From NCBI GenBank assembly GCA_963806045.1, contig CAWDWP010000018.1:1-64000 (forward strand): a stretch of DNA of 64,000 bases, read 5' to 3'. The translations under genes and the position numbers were made by a program. The notes beneath the pieces were generated by a model. The model ran no database searches, had not been told where the DNA came from, and saw nothing but the letters and a program-made list of their open reading frames with translations. Source of the stretch: DATCHW01 sp963806045. GTDB taxonomy: Bacteria > Bacteroidota > Ignavibacteria > Tepidaquicellales > Tepidaquicellaceae. The first letter of the stretch is position 1, and the number at the start of each line of letters is the position of its first letter. Positions 35,614 to 45,105 of this stretch are shown here, piece by piece.

Positions 35614-37656
35614 ATGAAATTATTTACAAAATTTTTCCAGAATTCCTTTGTTAGAAATATTTTTTTGGTGAGCATCTCAGTCTGTGGTTTTATTTTATTT
35701 CAGGCTCAGATTAGCCAATATGTTGACAATCCGGATATAGACAGATGGTGGGTTACAACCGAAGCATTTCAAAATCATAATCAACCTCAACCATTAATTA
35801 TTGTAACTGATGCTTTTGGTTACGATAATTTTAATATGGGTGTTGATAATGCTGAAGTCAGCATTGCGAACAATCCGCGTAATCCTTTATGGTTCTTTAA
35901 TGGTTGGAATGGTAATCCGTTGGGTATTGCAGGAACTCATCATACAGAAGATGGATTTGATCCATGGGCGGTAAATAATCCTTCTTACTCAACAGCCGGC
36001 GATCCATGGGCAATGTATGACAGTTTAGGAAATTTATATTATCATAATATGGGACCTGGTGGTGTAAATACTTGGGTGGCGAAATCAACAAATAATGGTT
36101 TAACGTGGGGTCCGCAAGTTGCTGCTTGTACCGGAAATGATAGAAATACACTTTGTGCTGACCAGACTGCCGGACCATATTCTAATTATATATATACCGG
36201 AGAAACAGGTTCAGGAGGAGCAACATTCTTCAGAAGCACAAACTTAGGAGTATCTTTTCAAAGTATGACAGTTTTAACTCCGCATAACTTACCGGGTATA
36301 ATGATAGCAGTAGGACCGAATGGAGCAATACAAGGCGGAAGTGTTTACGCTGTGACTTATTCAGGTTCGAATGCAGCTGGAACATATAATTTCCATCGTT
36401 CAACAAACGGAGGAACTTCTTTTACTTTGATGTCAAGTATTTCAGGAATAGGAGTGATTGGTACTGAAATAAGCGGCAGGTCAACAGTTAATGCAATCAG
36501 GACAAGACCTTACCCTATGATTGCAGCAGATAATAGCTATGGACCATACCGAGGAAGACTATATGTGGTATATGCAAATAATCCGGGCGGAACAAGTGGC
36601 TTAAAATCGGATATTTGGTTAAGATATTCAACTGATTTTGGTGCGACATTTTCAAGTGCTATACAAGTAAATGATAATTTGAATCCGACTTTAAGTAATC
36701 AGTGGTTTCCTGCAATTTGGTGTGAAAAAACTACAGGTTATTTATATATTAAATGGTATGGTGATGAAGAAAATCCTGCAACTTTTCAAACTAGCGTTTA
36801 TGCAACACATTCAACAACCGGTGGAACAACATTTTTACCAAGTCAAAAAATCTCGAATCAGTCATTCCCTTACCCAAATGTAGGACCTTGCTCAGGTTGC
36901 GTAACAAATTACAGAGGTGATTATGATGGAATCGTATCCAATGGCTATGCTTCAATGGCGGCCTGGTTTGATGGAAGAACAGCAAATGTGTGGGGCAGTT
37001 ATTCAGCCTATTATCCGGATTTTGCAATGAAGGTAAGTACAACTTCTTTATCCGTAACTAATCAAAATGATAGTGCGTTTGCTTTTGTTAGTATTCCGGG
37101 TATTAAAAATTATTCAGATGTGGCAAAATTCAGCGCAACTGTAACTCCTACTCCAACTACCGGAACATTAACTTTAACCATGGTTAATAAAACTAATAGT
37201 GTCCCGAAAGATTCTTTAAATGCTTTTCCTGATTCTCTAAGGTTAAGGGTAAAAGCAACCGGAGGTGTAACGATAGGAACTTACACCATTAAGGTGAAAA
37301 TTTGTGGAGGAAATGGAATACCTGTTCATTATCGCACAATTACACTGAATATTGGACTGGTTGGTATCTCTGGCAATAACAAAGAAGTACCGGAAAAATT
37401 CAATCTCTATCAAAATTATCCAAATCCATTTAATCCAATAACTAAAATCAATTTCTCAATTCCAAAATCACAATACGTTACATTAAAAGTATATGATATT
37501 CTTGGAAAAGAAATTTCTGTATTAATAAATTCAACGTTGAAACCTGCTGAATACAGTGTTGATTTCGAAGGTGAAAATCTACCTAGCGGAGTTTATTTCT
37601 ATAAATTAGAAACTCCAGAATTTACAAGTACAAAAAGTATGATTTTAACCAAATAA
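35614..37656 (+). CDS. Secreted sialidase-like (BNR/Asp-box) protein with type IX secretion sorting domain
   Basis: A 680-residue protein. A signal peptide is followed by a propeller-like domain that contains Asp-box-type repeats (STNNGLTWGP, STNGGTSFT, STDFGATFS), characteristic of sialidase/BNR folds. The C-terminus has the sorting domain with LYQNYPNPFNPITKI and PSGVYFYKLET, ending STKSMILTK. Catalytic residues of true sialidases are not obvious, so enzymatic activity is uncertain. A strong terminator follows. Confidence 0.82.
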   Translation: MKLFTKFFQNSFVRNIFLVSISVCGFILFQAQISQYVDNPDIDRWWVTTEAFQNHNQPQPLIIVTDAFGYDNFNMGVDNAEVSIANNPRNPLWFFNGWNGNPLGIAGTHHTEDGFDPWAVNNPSYSTAGDPWAMYDSLGNLYYHNMGPGGVNTWVAKSTNNGLTWGPQVAACTGNDRNTLCADQTAGPYSNYIYTGETGSGGATFFRSTNLGVSFQSMTVLTPHNLPGIMIAVGPNGAIQGGSVYAVTYSGSNAAGTYNFHRSTNGGTSFTLMSSISGIGVIGTEISGRSTVNAIRTRPYPMIAADNSYGPYRGRLYVVYANNPGGTSGLKSDIWLRYSTDFGATFSSAIQVNDNLNPTLSNQWFPAIWCEKTTGYLYIKWYGDEENPATFQTSVYATHSTTGGTTFLPSQKISNQSFPYPNVGPCSGCVTNYRGDYDGIVSNGYASMAAWFDGRTANVWGSYSAYYPDFAMKVSTTSLSVTNQNDSAFAFVSIPGIKNYSDVAKFSATVTPTPTTGTLTLTMVNKTNSVPKDSLNAFPDSLRLRVKATGGVTIGTYTIKVKICGGNGIPVHYRTITLNIGLVGISGNNKEVPEKFNLYQNYPNPFNPITKINFSIPKSQYVTLKVYDILGKEISVLINSTLKPAEYSVDFEGENLPSGVYFYKLETPEFTSTKSMILTK

Positions 37657-37690
37657 CAACAATTTCTTAGTAAGAAGAATTAATAAATAC

Positions 37691-37720
37691 AAAAGCCCGC
37701 AATATGCGGGCTTTTGTTTT
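37691..37720 (+). terminator. Intrinsic terminator after the sialidase-like gene
   Basis: AAAAGCCCGCA (37691-37701) pairs with TGCGGGCTTTT (37705-37715) around ATA, followed by a GTTTT tract. It could also end the convergent RNA methyltransferase transcript. Confidence 0.88.
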
Positions 37721-37737
37721 AAAATCCAGAAAATTAT

Positions 37738-38511
37738 TTAACTTCTATTTCTAAAGAAATCAAGAATGATTCCTGCTGATACTCCTACATTTAATGATTC
37801 GCATTTCGTATATCCTTTAATCTTAATCTTTTCAAAATCTTTATTGGAAATTAATTCTTCACTTACTCCTTTAGCTTCATTTCCAAATACAATTATTTTT
37901 TTTCTTGTTACATCGATTTTAATTCCATCTAATAAATTTTCAGTATTTAACGAAGAAATAAATACATCCCAGCCTTTCTTGTGAAATTTTAATAATTCAC
38001 TTTTCAAATTAGTGTTAGTATATATTTCCGTATTGAACAATGCCCCTTGTGTACTTCTAATAACTTTGGAATTGTAAATATCTACAGAATTTGAACTTAG
38101 ATATACTTTATCAACACCATACCACCAGCAGGTTCTCAGAATAGTACCAAGGTTTCCAGGATCATTAATATCCTCGAGTGCGACTATTAAACTATCTTTA
38201 ACATTGGAACTGATATTTCCCTTACGGATAGAAACTACAGCAATTATTCCCTGAGAGTTTATAGTCTCTGAAAGTTTATTAAATTGGATATCGGTAATTA
38301 CCTCCGGTATTAATCCTGATCCAAGCAACTTCCCGGATAATTTATTATTATAATCTTTTCTAATAAAAATTTTGCGAATACTCCGGGAATAAAACACTGA
38401 AGACAAGCACTCTTCAATTAGATGAGTACCTTCGATTAAAAAAAGATTTTCACTTTCACGGAATTCTTTTTTTAGAAGGTTCGAATAAAATTTCAGTTCA
38501 TTATTTGTCAT
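37738..38511 (-). CDS. SpoU/TrmH-family RNA 2'-O-methyltransferase
   Basis: A 257-residue SPOUT enzyme: N-terminal substrate-binding domain (VFYSRSIRKIFIRKDY) then the knot domain with NDPGNLGTILRTCWWYGVDK (motif 1), FGNEAKGVSEEL (motif 2) and LNVGVSAGIIL (motif 3). It transfers methyl from SAM to a ribose 2'-OH in rRNA or tRNA. Which position is modified cannot be told. It overlaps queD by 11 bases. Confidence 0.86.
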   Translation of the reverse strand: MTNNELKFYSNLLKKEFRESENLFLIEGTHLIEECLSSVFYSRSIRKIFIRKDYNNKLSGKLLGSGLIPEVITDIQFNKLSETINSQGIIAVVSIRKGNISSNVKDSLIVALEDINDPGNLGTILRTCWWYGVDKVYLSSNSVDIYNSKVIRSTQGALFNTEIYTNTNLKSELLKFHKKGWDVFISSLNTENLLDGIKIDVTRKKIIVFGNEAKGVSEELISNKDFEKIKIKGYTKCESLNVGVSAGIILDFFRNRS

Positions 38512-38908
38512 TTCTTAACTCAACGTAATTCTTATCGGTTTCATACAATTTTAGCGAATATAACTTCGCATTAGGGAAATTCAGCTTAGGTTCCAATATT
38601 TCCCAAAATTTCTTTACCATATTCTCAGTAGTTGGAATTGAATTATTAAAGATTTCAATATCATTCAGATATTTATGGTCAACTTTATCTACAATCTCTT
38701 CCAGAATAATCTCTTTTAATAATTTTAAATCAACCACATAACCGCTTTCCGGGTCAACTTCGCCGCATAATGTCACTTCAAGATAATAATTGTGACCATG
38801 GAAATTATTGCATTTACCGAATAATAATTCATTTTTCTCTTCATTGAGATTTGGATTATGAAGCTTATGCGATGAAGAAAAATGCTCTTTTCTGGTGACG
38901 AGTATCAT
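38501..38908 (-). CDS. queD: 6-carboxytetrahydropterin synthase/6-pyruvoyl tetrahydropterin synthase family
   Basis: A 135-residue T-fold enzyme. The zinc histidines lie in FSSSHKLHNP and HGHNYYLEV, and the catalytic Cys and His-Asp lie in KCNNFHGH and KVDHKYLND. QueD-type enzymes convert dihydroneopterin triphosphate to carboxytetrahydropterin for queuosine. Other queuosine genes (queC, queE, queF) are not adjacent. The start is the ATG at 38908. Confidence 0.84.
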   Translation of the reverse strand: MILVTRKEHFSSSHKLHNPNLNEEKNELLFGKCNNFHGHNYYLEVTLCGEVDPESGYVVDLKLLKEIILEEIVDKVDHKYLNDIEIFNNSIPTTENMVKKFWEILEPKLNFPNAKLYSLKLYETDKNYVELRNDK

Positions 38909-39205
38909 AAAATTAATTTTTCCTAATTAAAGAAAATTAAATCCAATAATAAACTCAAAATTAAATAACCACAAAATCAGATTTTAAGTTTTATTTATTT
39001 ATTGAAGCTAGTTATAGAAAGGATAATAATCAGAATTACTTTTAAAAACTAATTCTCATTAGATTTTAACTATTTGGATTTAAAAACTTGTTTACTGTCA
39101 TATTAATTCCATTAATATTTTATATAGTTTTTAATTTATCTATTTTGTTTAATTGAAACTTATTATCTTATATAACGTAATATAAAACAATAATATATCA
39201 TTTTA
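38909..39205. other. AT-rich intergenic region upstream of the efflux operon
   Basis: The 297-base region between queD (minus) and the TolC-like gene (plus) holds no convincing gene. It is very AT-rich; no clear promoter of the TTTG/TAnnTTTG form was identified. It presumably contains the divergent promoters. Confidence 0.5.
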
Positions 39206-40543
39206 ATGAAAAAACTAATAATATTAATACTTTTTTTTGCATTAACTAATTATTGCCTTCCACAGGAAAAGTTAAACCTAAAAAAATCCATTCAGATTGC
39301 TCTTGAAAATAATATGGACCTGGTCACGATTAAGAATAATATAGATATACAAAATCTGTATATTAAATTATCAAAAGGAAGTTTAATCCCAACTTTAAAT
39401 TTTTCGACCGGTTGGCAAAGATCAAATTCAATTTCCAAAGGGGGAGTTATCTATCAAAACGGAATCCCTATTCCAGTTCCGGATCAGAATACGACACGAG
39501 ATAACTGGAGTTTGGGGCTTAACTCTTCAGTTACTCTGTTTAACGGATTTGCAAATTATGAGAATATAGAACTAAATAATCAAATTGTCGAATCGTATAA
39601 TCTCCAGTATGAAAATCTTAAAAAAAGTATTATTATTAATGTTACTTCGAAATATTTTGATTTACTGAAAAAATCTTATATTGTCGGAATTTATGAGGAG
39701 AATCTGAAAAATTCCCGTGATCAGTTAATAAGGATTCAGGAATTTGTGAATGTAGGCAGTAAAACAATATCTGAAGTCTATAAACAGGATGTTCAAGTAG
39801 CACAGAACGAACTGAGTCTTGAAAGTTCTATGAACGATATGGCAAAGGCAAAAGTTGATTTACTATTTGCAATGTATGCAAATACGGATATGGATATTGA
39901 AATTGACCTGAAAGAATTTCCTGATTATTCTATCGATGAACTAAAAGTGAGATTAAATAAATATGGAAATGTTGCAGGACTATCAACTATGGCATTAAGT
40001 AACAGATACGATTATAAAAGTTCATTGCAGGATATTAAAATTGACGAGACAAGGTTATCAATAGCGAACAAGAATTTATTCTGGCCTACCTTAAGTGCAT
40101 TTGGAAGCTACAATCTTAGTGGACCTCAAGCATACCAAATTGATAATAACCGGTCATTTTCATTTGGCTTAAGCTTGAATTATGCAATTTTTCAGGGTTT
40201 CAACTTGGATGTAAATCAGCAAATTGCTAAAGTCAATGTTCTTCAGAAGCAACAGGATTTATCAAAATTAGAATTACAAATCAGATCTGATATTAAAAAA
40301 GCAGTGGTTGATCTACAAACAGCATACAAACAGGCTGAGATACTTGACAGAAGTATTACTTCTGCTGAACAGGATGTTAAATTATCGGATGAAAACTATA
40401 GAATCGGAAGGGGAACACTTCTGGATTTACAAACAGCAATCGTTGCATTAAATAATCTGAGAATTAACAGAATAAATGCTGTATATGGTTTTCTGCTTGC
40501 AGAAAAACAAATTGATTACTTAACAGGTATAATAAATTATTAA
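39206..40543 (+). CDS. TolC-family outer membrane efflux channel
   Basis: A 445-residue outer-membrane factor. The signal peptide ends near NYCLPQ. Two repeats of the TolC coiled-coil type (ALENNMDLVTIKNNIDIQ; QAEILDRSITSAEQDVKLSDENYRIGRGTLLDLQTAIVAL) are visible, the latter being the typical conserved end helix. It would form the outer-membrane exit duct for the adaptor and ABC permeases downstream, with 12 bases between genes. Confidence 0.88.
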   Translation: MKKLIILILFFALTNYCLPQEKLNLKKSIQIALENNMDLVTIKNNIDIQNLYIKLSKGSLIPTLNFSTGWQRSNSISKGGVIYQNGIPIPVPDQNTTRDNWSLGLNSSVTLFNGFANYENIELNNQIVESYNLQYENLKKSIIINVTSKYFDLLKKSYIVGIYEENLKNSRDQLIRIQEFVNVGSKTISEVYKQDVQVAQNELSLESSMNDMAKAKVDLLFAMYANTDMDIEIDLKEFPDYSIDELKVRLNKYGNVAGLSTMALSNRYDYKSSLQDIKIDETRLSIANKNLFWPTLSAFGSYNLSGPQAYQIDNNRSFSFGLSLNYAIFQGFNLDVNQQIAKVNVLQKQQDLSKLELQIRSDIKKAVVDLQTAYKQAEILDRSITSAEQDVKLSDENYRIGRGTLLDLQTAIVALNNLRINRINAVYGFLLAEKQIDYLTGIINY

Positions 40544-40555
40544 AAATAAATAAAT

Positions 40556-41896
40556 ATGGCGGACGAAAAAAATGTTGTACAGGTAAACACAATTTCGAAA
40601 AAATCGAAGAAAAAAAAGAATAAAAAGGTACTCTGGATTGGTCTAATTGTCATCGTTTTATTAATTATAATTGCCGTTGTCATATCAAGCAAAAAAGAGA
40701 CAATAATTGAAGTCCAGACAGAAAAGATATCGAAAAGAAATATTACTCAAATTGTAACGGCGACAGGAAAAGTGCAGTCTGAAACAAAGGTGAATATTAG
40801 TGCTGAAGTTAGTGGTGAAATTGTATCACTTCCTTTGAAAGAAGGTGATGATGTTAATAAGGGTGCTTTACTTGTAAAAATCAGACCTGATGCATATTAT
40901 CCCCAATTAAAACAGCAATATGCAGCAATGAAGGTGATGGAAAGCAATATTAAAGCTCAGGAAATAAATCTTAAAAAATTTGAACTTGATTTGAATCGGA
41001 TGAAAGAACTGTATAGTAAAGGCTTAGCTTCTTCAAGTGATTTAGAGACAGCTCAGACAAATTATGATGGATCAGCTGCGCAAATTAATACTATACGTGC
41101 ACAAATAAATCAGCAAAAAGCTTCACTATCATCTGTGGAATATGATTTATCAAAAACTACAATAAATGCCCCTATGTCAGGTACCGTTACTCAGTTGAAT
41201 AATGAATTAGGCGAAAAGGTATTGGGAACTAGTTTTAATATTGGTTCACAAATAATGACAATTTCGGACTTATCAAAAATGGAATGTCAGGTCGATGTTG
41301 GGGAAACTGATGTAACTTATATAAAACTAGGAGATACAGCCCGAATCCAAATTGATGCATTTCCGGACAGGGTGTTTACAGGTTATGTTTATGAAATAGC
41401 AAATACTGCTACCGCAAAAGGATTAGGAACGCAGGAGGAGGTAGTAAATTTTATAGTTAAAATCAGAATATTTAATGAACAAGGATTTGATCTTAGGCCC
41501 GGAATGAGTTGTACAGTTGATATTGAAGTAAACAAAAAAGAGAATGTACTTACTGTGCCAATTCAATCAGTAACAACAAGAGAAGATGAATCCAGTATGA
41601 CAAATACTATCGCAAATGATAAAGATAAACCGGAAAACCTTACAAACACAAAAGAGGTAAAAAGTCAGAAGAAAAATAAACCCAAAGAAATAGTGTTTAT
41701 AGTGGAAAATGGAATTGCAAAGCAGAAACTTGTAAAAACTGGAATTAGTGATGATACATACATTGAAGTAATAGAAGGACTTTCTGAAAATGAAGAAGTT
41801 GTGAAAGGAAGCTTTAAAGCAATTAATAAAGACCTGGAAAAAGACAGTAAAGTCAAAGTTAATAATGAAAAGAAAAAGATAACGGACAAACAATAA
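40556..41896 (+). CDS. Periplasmic adaptor (MacA/HlyD-type membrane fusion protein)
   Basis: A 446-residue protein with a basic N-terminus, one span (about 24-45), then a barrel-sandwich/lipoyl domain (GKVQSETKVNISAEVSGEIVSL; NAPMSGTVTQLNNELGEKVLGT) around a coiled hairpin and a beta-barrel (VGETDVTYIKLGDTARIQIDAFP). The C-terminal region is rich in Lys and Asn with unusual low-complexity text (KSQKKNKPKE). It links the inner-membrane ABC transporter to the TolC-like channel. Confidence 0.87.
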   Translation: MADEKNVVQVNTISKKSKKKKNKKVLWIGLIVIVLLIIIAVVISSKKETIIEVQTEKISKRNITQIVTATGKVQSETKVNISAEVSGEIVSLPLKEGDDVNKGALLVKIRPDAYYPQLKQQYAAMKVMESNIKAQEINLKKFELDLNRMKELYSKGLASSSDLETAQTNYDGSAAQINTIRAQINQQKASLSSVEYDLSKTTINAPMSGTVTQLNNELGEKVLGTSFNIGSQIMTISDLSKMECQVDVGETDVTYIKLGDTARIQIDAFPDRVFTGYVYEIANTATAKGLGTQEEVVNFIVKIRIFNEQGFDLRPGMSCTVDIEVNKKENVLTVPIQSVTTREDESSMTNTIANDKDKPENLTNTKEVKSQKKNKPKEIVFIVENGIAKQKLVKTGISDDTYIEVIEGLSENEEVVKGSFKAINKDLEKDSKVKVNNEKKKITDKQ

Positions 41897-41926
41897 TTAA
41901 TAATCGAAATTGAAATTTTACGAAGC

Positions 41927-42619
41927 ATGAAGTTAATAGAAATAAGAAACATCACAAAGATTTATGAAATGGGGGAAGAAAAATTATATGCTCTCAAAGG
42001 CGTGGACCTCGATATTGAGAAAAACGAATACTTAGCAATAATGGGACCTTCGGGTTCCGGCAAATCTACATTGATGAATATTATTGGCTGTCTCGATACT
42101 CCCACTTCAGGTGATTATATACTTAATGGAAAAGATGTTCATGATATGGATGATGACGAACTCGCTGGCATCAGGAATAAAGAAATTGGTTTTGTTTTTC
42201 AAACATTTAATTTATTACCCAGGAGTGATGCACTTCATAATGTTGAATTACCTTTGATATATTCCGGTATATCCCGGGCTGAAAGAATTAGAAAAGCAGA
42301 AGAATCACTTGCTAGTGTTGGGTTAAGCGATAGAATGAAACATAAACCAAATGAATTATCCGGAGGACAGCGTCAAAGAGTATCAGTTGCCAGAGCATTA
42401 GTAAATAATCCTTCAATAATTCTTGCTGATGAACCTACAGGTAATCTTGATACTAAAACCGGAGAAGAAATTATGGCATTAATGGCAGAATTAAATAAAA
42501 AAGGAAATACTATTATTATGGTAACACATGAAGAAGATATCGCGAAGCATGCACACAGAATTGTGAAAATAAGGGATGGAATGATTGAATCTGACAGCGG
42601 AAGGAAAATTCCTGAATAA
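41927..42619 (+). CDS. ABC transporter ATP-binding protein (MacB/LolD type)
   Basis: A 230-residue nucleotide-binding protein: Walker A GPSGSGKST (40-48), the Q-loop FQTFNLLPRSD, signature LSGGQRQRVSVARALV, Walker B IILADEPTGNLD and the H-loop VTHEED. It powers the two FtsX-like permeases that follow. MacB normally fuses ATPase and permease; here the parts are separate, as in LolCDE-like systems. Confidence 0.92.
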   Translation: MKLIEIRNITKIYEMGEEKLYALKGVDLDIEKNEYLAIMGPSGSGKSTLMNIIGCLDTPTSGDYILNGKDVHDMDDDELAGIRNKEIGFVFQTFNLLPRSDALHNVELPLIYSGISRAERIRKAEESLASVGLSDRMKHKPNELSGGQRQRVSVARALVNNPSIILADEPTGNLDTKTGEEIMALMAELNKKGNTIIMVTHEEDIAKHAHRIVKIRDGMIESDSGRKIPE

Positions 42620-42630
42620 TTAAATTGTAA

Positions 42631-43857
42631 ATGAATTTTTTATTTGAAATAAAAGAGAACATAATAATATCCTATAAGGCAATTATCGCTCATAAGATGA
42701 GGTCTTTTCTTGCTACTCTGGGTATTGTTATTGGTATCACAGCTGTTACCCTGATGCAGACGGCGATTGAAGGTATTAACAGGGCATTTGAAAGCAGTAT
42801 AGCTTCTGTTGGAGCAGATGTTCTGTATATTCAAAAATTCGAATGGTTCGGTGGTCAGGATTTTGAATTTTATCGAAACAGGAAAGATATTTCCATGTTG
42901 AATTATGAATATCTTAAAAATAATTCTACAACAGCCGATGTTGTTTGTCCTTCAGTAGGAACATCCCAGACATTACAATATGGAAGCCTGGATCTTGAAG
43001 GAGTATTCGTAATAGGTACAACAGATGAATATCAAAAAGCTCTAAGTGTTAATATGGATGACGGTAGATTTTTCACATCAAAAGAATCTGAAGGCGGATA
43101 TCCTATTTGCTTGATAGGTATGGATGTTAAGAATGCTTTTTTTCCGAACGTTAATCCTTTAGGAAAAGATATTAAAGTGGGTTCATATTCATTCAGGGTC
43201 ATAGGAATATTGGAAAAACAGGGGAGTATGCTTGGGTTGTTTAGTATGGATAACAGGATTATCATTCCTATTGAAAGATTTTTTAAATTATTTGGAACTA
43301 AAAGAAGTCTTACAATTAATGTAAAAGCAACCGATGTAAAAAATCTGGATGAGACTAAAGAAGAAATATCTTCGATAATGCGAAAAGCCAGAAAAATACC
43401 CTTGGGGAAACGCGATGATTTTGGAGTAAATCAGCAATCCGCTTTTCGGGATACTTATAATCAACTTACTTCATTAATAAAGATTATCGGGTTATTAATT
43501 ACATCTTTATCTTTAGTAGTAGGGTCGGTTGGAATTGCAAATATTATGTTTGTTTCAGTAAAAGAACGTACTAAAGAAATTGGCATTAGGAAAGCAATAG
43601 GTGCGAAACGAAGAACTATTCTGATGCAGTTTCTCGTAGAATCTTCCGTTATTTGTCTGATGGGAGGCATAATTGGAATAGGTATTGCCTTTCCTATTAG
43701 TTTGTTGATAGATGCTTTTGTACTACCTACAGCAATGCCATTGTGGGTTGTTGTGCTCGGACTTTTCATATCATTATTATTTGGAGTTTTATCTGGATTT
43801 TTCCCGGCTTACAATGCAGCAAAAATGGATCCTGTAGATTCATTAAGGTATGAATAA
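42631..43857 (+). CDS. MacB-like ABC transporter permease 1
   Basis: A 408-residue protein: an N-terminal span (MRSFLATLGIVIGITAVTLMQ), a periplasmic MacB core domain of about 230 residues, then three C-terminal FtsX spans ending with VVLGLFISLLFGVLSGFFPAYNAAKMDPVDSLRYE. KERTKEIGIRKAIGAKRRTI is the family coupling motif. It starts 11 bases after the ATPase stop. Confidence 0.9.
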   Translation: MNFLFEIKENIIISYKAIIAHKMRSFLATLGIVIGITAVTLMQTAIEGINRAFESSIASVGADVLYIQKFEWFGGQDFEFYRNRKDISMLNYEYLKNNSTTADVVCPSVGTSQTLQYGSLDLEGVFVIGTTDEYQKALSVNMDDGRFFTSKESEGGYPICLIGMDVKNAFFPNVNPLGKDIKVGSYSFRVIGILEKQGSMLGLFSMDNRIIIPIERFFKLFGTKRSLTINVKATDVKNLDETKEEISSIMRKARKIPLGKRDDFGVNQQSAFRDTYNQLTSLIKIIGLLITSLSLVVGSVGIANIMFVSVKERTKEIGIRKAIGAKRRTILMQFLVESSVICLMGGIIGIGIAFPISLLIDAFVLPTAMPLWVVVLGLFISLLFGVLSGFFPAYNAAKMDPVDSLRYE

Positions 43858-43872
43858 TTAAATAAAATAATT

Positions 43873-45105
43873 TTGGTAATTAGCGAAACAATAAAATTAT
43901 CCATTAATACTATCAGAGAGAATAAGCTTAGAGCAATTCTTACTCTTGCCGGGATTACAATTGGTGTTTTCTCAATTATTGCTATTATGACTTTGCTTGA
44001 TGCACTACAAGCAGGTATAGAAGGTGGATTAAGTCAGCTTGGCAGTAATACATTTCAGGTTCAAAAGTTTCCTGCAATGAATTTTGGAGATCCTCACCGG
44101 AAAGCCAAATATCGCAACAGACAGGACATCACTTATGAACAGGGACTAAGGTTGATTGAAAAATCTACATTGCCTAAATATATTTCTCTTGAATACTGGA
44201 AAGGTGGAAAAGTTTTTAAATACGGGCAAGATGCTACGAATCCAAATATGGGGATCTGCGGTGCTCTGATGGACTTTCTTCCATGTAATACTTATGTTGT
44301 TAAAGAAGGAAGAATGTTTACTGAAAATGAAATGAATAGTGCTGAGAGTGTAACAGTTATTGGTATGGAAGTCGTGAATAAGCTTTTTCCCAAACTGAAT
44401 CCGATTGGGAAGAAAATAATTATGGATAAAAATGAATTCACAATAATAGGTATTCTTGAACCGAAAGGTGAAAGTTTCGGACAAAGTCAGGATAATTTAG
44501 CTTTAATCCCAATTACACGAATGATTCAGATTTATGGCAAATCTGATTATTCTTTAAATATAGCTATACAGGCAAGGAGCAAAGATTTATACAATGAAAC
44601 TGTAGAACAGGTTGTAAGTATTATGAGGGTGATTAGAAATGTCAAACCAGGAGAGGAAAGTAATTTTGAGATATTTTCAAATGAATCCTTAATTAATTCA
44701 GTTAATAGTTTTACTAAATATTTTAAATACGGTGCAGGATTTATTTCATTCATTGCATTGCTGGCTGCAGGAATCGGGATAATGAATATTATGCTGGTAT
44801 CTGTGACTGAAAGAACAAGAGAAATCGGTATCAGAAAAGCAATCGGTGCTAAAAGTAGTAATATATTAACTCAATTCCTTGTGGAGGCAATAATCTTATG
44901 CCAGATTGGAGGAATCGCAGGAATTTTATTAGGTGTTACCGCGGGGAATCTTCTTGGTACATATCTTAATACAAAAGTAGTTATACCAATAGATTGGGTT
45001 ATTATCGGATTAGTTATATGCACAATGGTTGGAGTAATTTTCGGGGTTTATCCGGCATATAAAGCTGCAAAATTAAACCCAATTGATGCTCTAAGATATG
45101 AGTGA
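43873..45105 (+). CDS. MacB-like ABC transporter permease 2
   Basis: A 410-residue paralogue of the preceding permease, with the same topology: RAILTLAGITIGVFSIIAIMTLLDA, MacB core domain, TERTREIGIRKAIGAKSSN and the ending VYPAYKAAKLNPIDALRYE. The TTG at 43873 is the start, since no in-frame ATG lies near the family N-terminus. Two distinct permeases with one ATPase suggest a heterodimeric transporter. The stop region overlaps the APH-like gene by 15 bases on the other strand. Confidence 0.9.
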   Translation: MVISETIKLSINTIRENKLRAILTLAGITIGVFSIIAIMTLLDALQAGIEGGLSQLGSNTFQVQKFPAMNFGDPHRKAKYRNRQDITYEQGLRLIEKSTLPKYISLEYWKGGKVFKYGQDATNPNMGICGALMDFLPCNTYVVKEGRMFTENEMNSAESVTVIGMEVVNKLFPKLNPIGKKIIMDKNEFTIIGILEPKGESFGQSQDNLALIPITRMIQIYGKSDYSLNIAIQARSKDLYNETVEQVVSIMRVIRNVKPGEESNFEIFSNESLINSVNSFTKYFKYGAGFISFIALLAAGIGIMNIMLVSVTERTREIGIRKAIGAKSSNILTQFLVEAIILCQIGGIAGILLGVTAGNLLGTYLNTKVVIPIDWVIIGLVICTMVGVIFGVYPAYKAAKLNPIDALRYE

